64,000 bases of DNA, from NCBI RefSeq assembly GCF_008831285.2, contig NC_045143.1, positions 13,381,214 to 13,445,213 on the forward strand. Direction: 5' to 3'. Of the stretch, positions 36,701 through 48,700 are shown one piece after another. The notes beneath the pieces are model-generated. The model had not been told where the DNA came from. It searched no databases and saw only the letters and a list, made by a program, of their open reading frames with translations. The position numbers were made by a program, and so were the translations under genes. Position 1 is the stretch's first letter; every line of letters starts with the position of its first letter. Source of the stretch: Nymphaea colorata. Its lineage: Eukaryota > Streptophyta > Magnoliopsida > Nymphaeales > Nymphaeaceae.

Positions 36701-39700
36701 GTGTGTGAATGAATTCTTAGAGAGAGTATGTCTGTTGGACTAGGGTGTTCCCAACAACTTTGTATTCAGTATTTAGGAACACCCTATTCCTCCACTCCAT
36801 GTCTGGTCTCCACAGGCTGTCCGTTGGAACCTACCGTGAAGTTCTGGTGCCTTCGCTCACGCCAACTGTTGAAGTTTTTTCCTCGTTTGTCGTTTTTTTT
36901 TTAGTCGCCTGCTGTTGCTCCACTCTGCTTTGGACTCATGCGTCAACCATGAGCTCCTTCGCTCGTCTGAAGGTCTTCAGTCTTCATCACTATGCCGCTG
37001 CTGCCCTCCGCCACTGCTATGCTTGTCTGCCGCCACTTCACTTACTCTGCATGACCGTTGTCTTGCTTTACGCCAGGTTCTTCTACAGCATGTGCATTGT
37101 TTTTTCCTTGTTACTATCGTCCCCTGCACAACTACTATTCGGTTACTGTCGTGTGCTTTCGTCTCTTGCTGTTGTGTTGATCTTTGATAATGGCAGAATA
37201 AGAATCAACTTCTTCTACTGTCAATATAGACCAGGCTGATGTTGGGGCCTCTAGAACTGAAAATGTCCCCATTCAAGTTACTACCATTCGCCTCACCAAG
37301 GAAAATTACCTTCAATGGTCTGCTACCATCACTATGGAGATTGTTGGTCGAGGTCGAATTGCTTATGTAAATGGAAGGAAGGTTGAACCTATTGAGACTA
37401 GTGTTGCCTGGGAGACTTGGTTTCTTGAGGACAACCAAGTAAAAACTTGGATTGTCAATTCTGTATCCTCATATATTCAACCTCTCATCCTTCGTAAGAG
37501 GACTGCGAGAGATATGTGGGTTATACTTTAGCTGATGTATGGCCAAAAGAAGAAAGAAGTTCGAGTGTATCAGTTGATGAAGGATGTCTATTCTCAATGG
37601 CAAGGTGAACACTCTGTGGCAGATTTCTATGCAGCCTTGAAATCTAAGTGGGAGGAACTTGACTACTATTCAGATGACACTTGGGATTGTCCCCAAGATC
37701 AAGTGCGTCATTTAGCCAAGGAATGGAGGAATAGGGTGTTCCTATTTTTAGCAGGGTTGAATGATGACTTTGAAGGTATAAGAAGTCAAATCCTTAATTC
37801 TGACGGACTGCCTAGTATTGAAGATGTTTACGCCCGTGTAGAGGCTGAAGAGCAAAGACGCCTTGTTACTACTGGAAAAACGGGAGATCACATCTCGTAT
37901 AATGAGAAGTCTGCCCTTGTTAGCCGTGGTCCTGTAGAAGTTGCTCGACCTCCTCGCAAGTGCACTCACTGCAAGAAGACTGGTCATACAATGGACTTTT
38001 GTTGGGACCTCCATCCAAAAAAGAAGAATAGTCGAGGGAGACCTTCTAGTGGGAAGAAATCTATTTTTGATGCTACCAACTCTAGTGGAGGGAAAAGCTC
38101 TATCTCAACTGAACAAATTCGTGAGCTCTGTGCTTCTCTAAGTCAGATCGATGTTGGTCAAGCCGAAGTGTTAGATGATGTGAAGGTTAACCATGCTCTG
38201 GTCATTTCTGGTGAAAAAGGTAATTCTTGTATGGGAGAATAGATTGTTGACAGTGGTGCCACATGACTGGCAATTCTAAGCCCTTTTATAAGTATAAGCT
38301 ATCTTCTGGAAAGGAACGTGTTTCTCTTGCCGATGGTTCATTTACCTCTGTGGCAGGAAAATGGAGTCTTTCTTTGTTAAACAAATTTTTAGTACATGGT
38401 GCCTTACATGTTCCTCATCCTCCCTTGAATCTTTTATCTGTTAGCAAGATTACATAGGAGTTGAATTGTGAACTCATATTCTTTTATCTGGTTTGTCCCT
38501 TGAATCTTTTATCTGTCAGCAAGATTACATAGGATTACATGTTCTTTTATCTGACAGCAGTTAGCAGGACTGCAAAGAAGAGAGAAGATTGTCTTCAGTT
38601 ATTTTTGTATTGACATGAACGCCTTGGACATCTGCCTTTGGAGTTTTGAAACAGTTATTGCCTGAGTTATGTTCTACTTTGGACATATCTATGATATCTT
38701 GTAATGTATGTCAGTTTGCTAAACATGTTAGGGCTTCATACCCTGTTTCCAATAGTCGTGCTAATGAAGTTTTTTCCTTGATCCATTCTGATGTGTGGGG
38801 GCCTTCAGGAATTCATACCCGTTGTGGTTTTCAGTATTTTATAACATTTATAGATGATTACTCAAGGAGTACCTTTGTTTACCTGTTGAAAGATCGTAGC
38901 GAAGTGCTTCATGTCATACAGACCTTCATTCTTCTTGTGGTGAACCAATACGGTGGTTCTGTTAAGACCTTTCGATCTGATAATGCTCGTGAGTATGTGT
39001 GTCAAGCTGTTCAGGATTTCCTTCAAAAAAGAGGGATTGTTCATGAGACAACTTGCAGCTATACCCCTCCTCAAAATGGGGTCGCTGAGAGGAAAAATCG
39101 TCAGCTGCTTAATGTCACCAGAGCCCTCTTCTTTCAAAGGAATCTTCCAAAACATTATTGGGGAGATGTTGTTCTTACTAGTGCATACTTGATTAACTGC
39201 ATGCCTAGTCGTGTGTTAAATGGGCGGACCCCCCACTCTATGCTTCCAGAGGATCGTCAACCCTTTCATCTCCCCCCTCGTGTCTTTGGATGTGTTTGCT
39301 TCATTCATTATCACAGCCCAACTGTTAAAAAACTTGATCCAAAGTCAATTAATGTTAAAAAACTTGATCCAATGTCAATTAAGGGAATATTTGTTGGGCA
39401 TCCTTCTACTCAAAAGGGGTATAAATGTCTTGATCGTACCATGGTCGTGTTTACGTTACCAAGGATGTCACATTCTTGGAACATGTCTCTTATTTTGGTG
39501 AGAATCCTCTTCAGGGAGAGAAGTCTATGTCAGGGGAAGAGTATTCTCCGAGTCAAGAAATTCAATTTACAGATTTCTTGAAGTACAAGCGAGAAGAGAG
39601 TCCACCAGTTGTTGAGGTGCTTGAACATAAGAGGAATGAAGGGTGTTCCACTGGGACGGAAGAGGAATGTAATCGCTTGTTTGGAAAGGTGTTCTCTAGG

Positions 39701-42700
39701 CGAAAAGTTTGTACAGATAAGGTGACTGATGGTGAGAATTCTGCTCCTAGTTCCAATCGTACTCCTTCCCTGGATGACCCAAGTCATGCTCAGAAGAAAC
39801 CTGTTGAGGAAGACATTCAGACAGAAACTGTTCAGACAGAAATTGAAAATGAGGAGCTTCTCATTGCCCTGAGAAATCATGTCAGGTCATGTACTCAACA
39901 CCCTATTGGTAACTTTGTGTCATATTCTAGACTGAGGACAGATTACAAATGTTTTGTATCATTTCTTTCTATGGCTGTGATTCCCAGGACTGTTACAGAG
40001 GCTCAGAGTGATCCCAAGTGGACTCATGCTATGCAAGAAGAGATGGAAGCCTTGAGCAGAAACTGGACATGGGAAGTGGTAGAGATCCCTGAAGCGGCTC
40101 ATCTGATTGGATCCAAGTGGGTCTATACCATTAAGTACAAACCAGATGGGAATGTTGAGAGGTACAAAGCTCGCCTGGTTGCCAAGGGGTTTAGTCAGAA
40201 ATATGGGATTGACTACTTGGAGACATTTGCTCATGTTGCGAAGACGAAGACTATTAGAGTTATTATTTCTCTAGTAGTGTTGAAGGAGTGGAAGATGTGC
40301 CAACTCGACGTTAAGAATGTTTTTCTCAATGAAGATCTTGAAAAAGAAGCGTATATGTGTATGCCCCCAGGATATGAGAAACCGGGAAAATGATGTAAAC
40401 TGAAGAAGGCTTTGTATGGGCTCAAGAGTCTCCCCGAGCATGGTTTGAACGTCTTAGACTTGTAATGAGACAACGTGGCTATAATCAAGGAAACGGATAT
40501 CATACTTTGTTTGTAAGGAGGAAGGAGAGTAAGGTTACTCTCTTGTTCGTCTATGTTGATGATATGATTGTTACAAGTGATGATAAAGATGAGATAACAA
40601 GATTAAAGGGTTTACTGGCTGTTGAATTTGATCTCAAGGACCTTGGCAAACTAAGATATTTTCTTGGTATTGAAATTGCCAAATCAGGTACGACCCTTGT
40701 GCTAAATCAAATGAAGTATACCCTGGATTTACTGAAGGAGATAGGAAAACTAGGGTGTAAGCCGGCTTTTACTCCTCTGGATGCTGGACACAAACTCAGT
40801 ATTAAGGATGGAGAACGTCTTTGTGAAGAAGCTAAGGGGAAGTATCAATGTCTGGTTGGAAGATTGATCTACCTCACTCTGACTAGACCTGATATCACCT
40901 TTGTTATAAATGTGATGAGTCAGTTCATGCACGCGCCTACAGATACTCACTTGAAGGCTGTCGACAGAATTTTGTGTTACTTGAAGAGGAATCCTGACAA
41001 GGGGCTTCTATATGTGAAATAAGGGCCGATTGAGATTGAAGGGTATTCAGATGCAGACTGGGTAGGCTCTGTTGATACTAGAAGATCTATTTTAGGGTAC
41101 TGCGTCTACTTGGGTGGAAATCTTGTTGTTTGGAGGAGCAAGAGACAAGATGTTTGTTCTCGCTCAAGTGAAGAGGTTGAATATAGGGTTGTTGCTACTG
41201 GAGTGTCAGAATTATTGTGGCTGAAAGTATTATTGACAGATATTGGGATAGAGACTGAAGGACCTATGAAGATGTACTGTGATAACATAACAAGTCTGCA
41301 ATTAATCTTGCCAACAATCCTATGTTACATGACTGAACAAAGCATGCCGAGATTGACTGTCATTTCATCCGAGAGAGAATTGATGCTAGAGAGTTTATTC
41401 TACCATATATGAAATATGAAGTCCAAACTGCTGATGTTCTGACTAAAGTCTTACATGTGACTCAGATTGAGAAAAATGTATCCAAGTTGGGCATGTTTGA
41501 TATGTATGCCCAACTTGAGAGGGAGCGTTGACATATGTTGTATTTGGGTCGCGTATCTGGGTCTGGATCTGGACCGATCCAGTGTGTTACTGTTATGGCC
41601 CTACTTAACCTGTGTAAACTCTAATTTCTGTGTGTGAAGGAATTCTTAGAGAGAGTGTGTCTGGCTACTAGTGGGCACTAGACCTCCTCTTACGTGGTTT
41701 TTTTTCCTCTAGTTGAGGGGTTTTTCCATGTTACATCACTGTTCTTCCTTTGTTTGTCTTCTACAACAAGCATGTTAATACCTCGGAACTAATAAACACA
41801 AAAATGAGAGCAGAAGTTGGAAAGTGTTCAACATTCCAATGCCATAGCATCAGCTAATTATGGCTTTAACTTGCTGCTCGACTTGAGATTAGCCATGCAG
41901 TGAAATAAATGACCAATTTCAGCAGCCACAAGCAAAGTGCAGTGTTCAACCAAGGGTTAATGTTCATCCTATCTCTTAACTTTTTTTGCTCAACTATTAG
42001 GTTCTGTGTGCTTTTTAAGTGACTCCTTGATTTCATGGTGATGTACGAAGCAGCAAAAATGTGGTGTTCTCATCCACATAGACAAAATACAAAGCTATAG
42101 CAAAATATACAACAGAACTTGTGTGCAGTAAAGCTCTTCTAGAAGATATAGGAGCTAAGAAATCCAAGTTCTCAAAGCTTAACTATTATAACAAAAATGT
42201 TACCTACATTGCTAGCAAATATACCTTTCATGAGCCAACATAGCACATTAAGATGTACTGTCTCTATATTGGTGAACAATTTTTTGAAGGCCATATTCAG
42301 CTATCTCATGTGTCCAAGAGTATCGGATGCAACTCGTTTTCACTAAGGCACACCTATCACCTAAATTTTTTGTTCTTGCTTGGCAAACTGGCAGCCATTA
42401 CACCGTAAAGTTAGACAGGGATTGTTAAATGATATACATATATATGTATGCGTGCATGTGTGCTGTGTAATTTTGTGTACATACCTATGTATGGTTTATA
42501 CACTATAAGTTGCACTTCCTTTTCTTTTGCTTTTTTTAATCTTTTTCCTGCCTATTGGTGGCTGTCAAACTAGTTGCTGAAGGTCGCAATGGCTAGTTCG
42601 ACAATTAGCTGAACTAGCCATTGGGGCATCCAATAGCAAGCTCCTGAGTACTACTCAACTCCTCTCTCTTGCTCTCATTCTTGTATAAATAGTATCCTTT

Positions 42701-45700
42701 ATGTACAGAATTTTACTAAAGTAAATTTTCATGCTGCTTTCCTGCTATAATACAATTTGTTTATTTATCTCAAGTCTCTCAAGGGTTTCATTCAAGTATT
42801 GTTCTTTGTGACACTTCTTTCTTTATTAGTTCATTGTGAGTTTGTGACTAAGACGATTGTGCCCGACTCTAACTTTGAAAGGTCATGAAACTTGACAAGG
42901 CACATTTTTCTGCAAGCTGGATACAGGAATTTATGGGAAAAAGAACAACTCCCGAGACTTCCAACCAATTCATTATTGCAAAAGCTTCAAGAGAAGTCTA
43001 AAGAACAAAAATAGAGCTCTAGTTCCAAAATTTATAATTGTAAAGAAACATCATGTAACATTATTGCCATCATATAGGATGATAACAATTCATTTCATGA
43101 TTCTTTCAAAATACAAGGACTGCTCTTGGTTTAATCACAGATCTCTTAGCAGAAGCCTAATCAAAGAGAAATAATTTGGCACTAGCTATTTGTTAACTAT
43201 GATGCATCTCAGTGCTAAAAGCCAACAGATGGTCATCAAATCTAACAATCACCATTTTTTAGGTCATTCCGAAAGAACTTTGTTAGGTGGTAGCAAAAGA
43301 AGTATTTCACCTTTGCGATGCCCCCAAGAAGAACAACTGACTTGAATTCTTTCATACCAACCAATCCAGCATATGTAGCTTCCACATTTGTTGCCTTGCT
43401 ATCATTAACCCATATTTTTCCTTCATTGTCAATGTGAACTGTCATGGGAACAATTCCATCGAACAAAAATTTAAGAGTTAATAAATATGTGTTCAAGGAA
43501 GGAAATGACCAAAAGCATACATGCAACAAATTAATGCTTTAGTCTTTTCTCCAGATAGATGATGAATTATTTGATAAGGAATCTTCGAACAAGAAATGAA
43601 AACCAGAGGAAATAATTTGAAATTATTCTTCCTGGGATGAGACAAGAGTTGATGAGTTGGAGGAATTGAGAAGGACCTGTTGAACATGTAGAAAATACTA
43701 TAAAGCATGGCTTGTTGTTTGCGCAGGATCTCATGGCTGTTAGAACAATAGTTTGGATTGCAAATACTAAGTATACTTTGTATGTATGTGTGTCCATATA
43801 GATATATATCTACGTCAAATGGATATGGGTACGATTCAGGTACGGGTACAGAGATACTGGTATAGACACGGTAACTTTAGAAAATGTGGGTACAGGGATA
43901 CGGCAGGATATATATATATGTATACAAGCAAAATAACACAAAAAAAACAAAAATGAAAGAAACATTTAAGTACACAAGTGATAAATAAAAACATTATATG
44001 TTAATGAACAATAACTCTAAAAACAGAATGAAAATTGAGTTCAAAAAATTAAATCAAGTAAAATTAAGTAGCTTGGATCAGCTTTGAGCTAAAAAGTTCC
44101 CAAGTGTCCATTTTAGGTACAGATACAATGATATGGGTACATGGACCTTACTGAAGTACAAATGTGAGTTATATACATAAGAATTGTAATCAGGCCGCCA
44201 ACCTCTATGGCCAGATGGTTTTTCATATTTTCTGATTATTGCAAATGGTACATTGCACGATGACAGTTGATGGAGCAGAGTTTTTAGCCATGGAATGCAT
44301 GTCACAAAGTTACCCAAAAAAGAAAAAAGAAAAAAAAGAAGACCATCTGCCATAGAGGTAGCTGGCTGATTTCAAATTTTTCTAGACACATACATATCTT
44401 GTTGAACACCACTGAGAGAGAAAAAGAGAGAATGATTTCACATTAACCTAATGTTAAATGAGATTAAGGTAGCAGCCACTAGATTACAAAATCAGTCCAG
44501 GCATAAAACAGAAATTATTAAAAATGGCCTGAACTAAAAATAATAAAACATAAGAACATGACTAACTTCTAGAAATTGCTACTAACCACCTCACCAACTA
44601 AAACTTATTTTCCAACACTTCCCCTCAAGCTGGAGCATAGATATCCATCATGCTCAGCTTGTTACATCATTAGTAAAATTTTCAATTCAGAGAGGTTTGG
44701 CAAACATGTTTGTAACTTGTTCTTCTAAAGTAACATGAAATGGTTGATATAGCTTTGGACGCACAAGACCACGAATGTAATGACAGTCTACTTCGATATG
44801 TTTCGTCCTTTCATGAAAAACAAAAATATTAGCAATATGCATAGCTGCCTTATTATCACACATCATCTCCATTGGTAGTTTTATTTGAACACCAAGACCA
44901 TCCAACATAGATCTTATCCACGTCATCTCTACAGCAGTTGAGCCATAACTTGATATTATGATTCAACACTAGACCTAGCACTAACGTTTTATTCTGACTC
45001 TACCATGACATAAGATTTCTCCCAACAAACACATAGCATCCAATAGTAAATTAAATTCCCTATCATCAACAGAACCTGCATAGTCAGCATCAGAATATGC
45101 TTTTATATCAGTGTCACAAAAAAAAAACGCGAGATAAATTAAATTGTTGTTTAAAACTTTTAAAAAATGCATTTAAAAAAAACGTTAAAAATGAAAAAAC
45201 GGTTTTTTCATTTTTTTCTTTTTCTTTTTTTTAATGCCAAACAGTTTTTTTTATTTGTTGCAAATCTACTTAATTTTTGATGTTTGTGTGATTAGTTTCT
45301 CACTTATTTGATTTTTCCACCATTTTTAGCTTTTTTAAAAAATTTTAAAATTTGTTGTATTTTTCTCTTTTTTCCAGTTTTTTTCAAGCTTAACGTATTA
45401 TACCCAAGAAAAAACTTGCCATTTAAAACTCTAAAATGGTATTTGTGACTATGCTTTATATCTAGAGAAGTTCCCTTTCGGAATAAGACCCTTCCTTGGA
45501 ATGAATTTAGAAACCTCAATACCATCAGGGCTGCTTCCCAATGAACTCACCTCTGTTTGTCCATAAACAGGCCAAGGATATATCTAGTCTAGTAACAGTC
45601 ACATGTAGAAGCTTCCCAATCAAAGACATGTTGGATGTATTGACCACAGGTTCTAGTTCATCATCATGAAGATGAACTTTGGAATTCATTGGAATGCTCG

Positions 45701-48700
45701 TGGGCGTTGTTCCAAGCATGTATGTTTCCTGCAATAAATCAACTACATACTTTCTCTGAAAAAGAATAGCTCCCTCTTTGTTTATTGATGCTTCAATTCC
45801 CAAGAAGTATCTAAAGGACAAAGGTCATTGGTAACAAAGTGCTTTTCAAAATACTTCTTAGTTTCTGTAATATATTGTTCATTATCACCTGTCAGAATGA
45901 TATCATCCACATACACAACCATTGCGACAATACCTCTTTCACTCTTCTTAACGAACAAAGAGTGATCTGAAATAAATCGTAGAAAACCAAAACTAGTCAT
46001 TACCTCTGAGAGCTTGTGAAACCAGGCCCATGAACTTTGTTTGAGAACATAAATCGCCTTTTTCAATAGGCACACCTTGGAACACTCCCTGTCGCTCAAA
46101 GCCAGGAGACCGCTACATATATATTGTTTTAGAAAGGTTCTTGTAGAAACAAAATGTGCACGAGAGTAGAAGAAAGCACACAGATGTAACGTGGAAAACC
46201 CTCAACTCGAGGGAAGAAAAACCACGGGTGAGGAGGTCTGGTGCCCACTAGCCTCCAGACACTCTCTCTCTTCAACACTTCATTAACACAAAGATTAGGG
46301 TTTACAGAGGTAAAAGTAGTCCTAATTAGGACAAACCGGATCGGGTACGGATCCGGACCCGAACAACAAAACCCGTCAACACTCCCCCTCAAGTTGGGCA
46401 TACATATCAAACATGCCCAACTTGGATACATTTCTCTCAAATGGAGTTACACTTAAGGCCTTGGTTAGGACATCAGCAGTTTGGTCTTCAGACTTCATGT
46501 ATGGTAGCATTAATTCCTTAGCATCAATTCTTTCTCTGATGAAGTGACGGTCGATCTCCACATGCTTTGTTCGATCATGAAGAACCGGGTTGTTAGCCAA
46601 GTTAATTGCAGACTTGTTATCACAATACATCCTCATAGGCCCTTCAATCTCTATTCCAATATCTGTCAGTAAGATCTTCAGCCATAACAATTCTGATACC
46701 CCAGTAGCCACAGCCCTATATTCAGCCTCTGCACTCGAGCGGGAACACACATCTTGTCTCTTGCTTCTCCAAACAACTAAATTTCCCCCCAAGTAGACGC
46801 AGTATCCTGAAGTAGATCTTCTGATGTCAACACAATCTGCCCAGTCTGCATCAGAATACCCTTCAACTTCAATAGACCTTTGTTCCACATATAGAAGTCC
46901 CTTTCCGGGATTCTTTTTCAAGTAGCACAGAATTCTATCTACAGCCTTCAAGTGCATATCTGTAGGTGCATGCATGAACTGGCTCATCACATTTACAGCA
47001 AATGTGATATCAGGTCTAGTCAGAGTGAGATAAATCAGTTTGCCAACTAGACGTTGATATCTCCCTTTAGCTTCTTCACACAATAGTTCTCCATCTTTGC
47101 TACCAAGTTTATGCCCAGCATCTATAGGAGTAGAGGCTGGTCTGCATCCCAGTTTTCCTGTCTCCTTTAGTAGATCCAGGGTATACTTCCTTTGACTAAG
47201 TACAAGAGTTGTACCTGATCTAGCAATTTCAATACCCAGAAAATACTTTAGCTTACCAAGATCTTTTAGATCGAATTCAGTAGATAGTAAACCCTTTGAT
47301 CTTGCTATCTCTTCCTTATCATCACCTGTAACAATCATATCATCAACATAAACCAATAGTAGAGTAACTTTACTCTCTCTTCTCTTTACAAACAGGGTAT
47401 GATCTCCATTTCCTTGTTTGTAGCCATGTTTCTTCATAACAAGTCTGAGCCGTTCAAACCATGCTCGGGGAGACTGTTTCAGCCCATACAAAGCTTTCTT
47501 CAATTTACAGCATTTTCCAGGCTTCTCAAAACCTGGTGGCATGCACATGTACACTTCCTCTTCGAGATCTCCATTGAGAAAGGCATTTTTCACATCAAGT
47601 TGGCACATCTCCCAACCCTTCAGCACCGCCAATGAAATAATAACTCTAACAGTCTTCATCTTTGCAACAGGAGCAAACGTCTCTAAGTAGTCGATCCCAT
47701 ATTTCTGACTGAACCCCTTGGCCACCAATCGTGCTTTGTACCTCTCAATGTTCCCATCTGGTTTGTACTTAACAGTGTAGACCCACTTCGACCCAACCAA
47801 GTGGGCTGCTTCAGGAATATCAACCACCTCCCATGTCTGATTTCTGTCTAAAGCTTCCATCTCTTCTTTCATTGCATGAGACCACTTAGTGTCACCCTGA
47901 GCCTCTGTAGCATTCCTGGGAATCACAACCACAGCCAAGGAGGATACAAAACATTTATAGTCAGTGCTCAATCTAGAGTAAGATACGAAGTTACCAATAG
48001 GGTGCTGGGTACATGACCTGACCCCCTTTCTCAGGGCAATAGGAAGATCCTCCTTTTCTTTTCCAGTCTGAATTTCTCTTCCAACATCTTGCTTCTGAAC
48101 ACGACTTGGATCATCCAAGGAAGAAGTAGGATTGGGATTCGGTGTAACCTCCTCATCATCAATCACCTTGTCAGTACAAGCTCTTCTCTTGGAATACACC
48201 TGCCCAAACATACGATTACCCTCTTGTTCTGTCACCATAGGATGCTCTCCCTCCTTCGCCTGTTCATGTACATCAGTAGTCGTCCCCTCTTCATCTTTGC
48301 CAAGCACCTTGGCAACAGGATTCTCTTCACGCCTGTAATCCATAAAGTCTGTAAACTGAATTTCCTGTGTGGGAGAATACTCTTCCTTAGACATTAATTT
48401 CTCCCCCTGAAGAGAATTCTCACCAAAATAGGAGACATGTTCCAAGAATGCGACATCTTTGGTAATGTGAAGACGACCAGTGGTGGGATCTAGACATTTA
48501 TAACCTTTTTGAGTGGAAGAATACCCAAGAAAGATGCCCTTAATAGATTTGGGATCAAGTTTTTTCACATTGGGGCTGTGGTTATGTATGAAACACACAC
48601 ATCCAAAGACTCGAGGAGGAAGATGAAAAGGTTGACTACTCCCTGGAAGCATAGAGTAGGGAGTACGACCCTTTAGCACACGACTAGGCATGCGATTAAT

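Larger units (their letters stand above)
36619..41765 (+). mobile_element. Ty1/copia element in murD intron f-g, TSD ACAAG
   Basis: Flanked by the exact 5-bp duplication ACAAG (36614-36618 and 41766-41770). Both ends carry the start of the same LTR (GTTGACATATGTTG...). Internal order gag, protease, integrase, RT, RNase H on the plus strand. Same family as the minus-strand element at 46142-51467, but with many stops, a 7-bp deletion in the protease and a damaged 5' LTR/PBS region. Opposite in orientation to murD. Confidence 0.9.

Noticed and set aside
36745-37239. 164-codon plus-strand ORF with hydrophobic, Cys-rich translation
   Set aside because: It is the CTG/CTT-rich leader of the 36.6-kb copia between LTR and gag. 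No domain, and gag starts at its end in another frame.
42560-42870. Possible solo LTR with TATA-like box
   Set aside because: No TG...CA ends, no target duplication and no matching internal element found.
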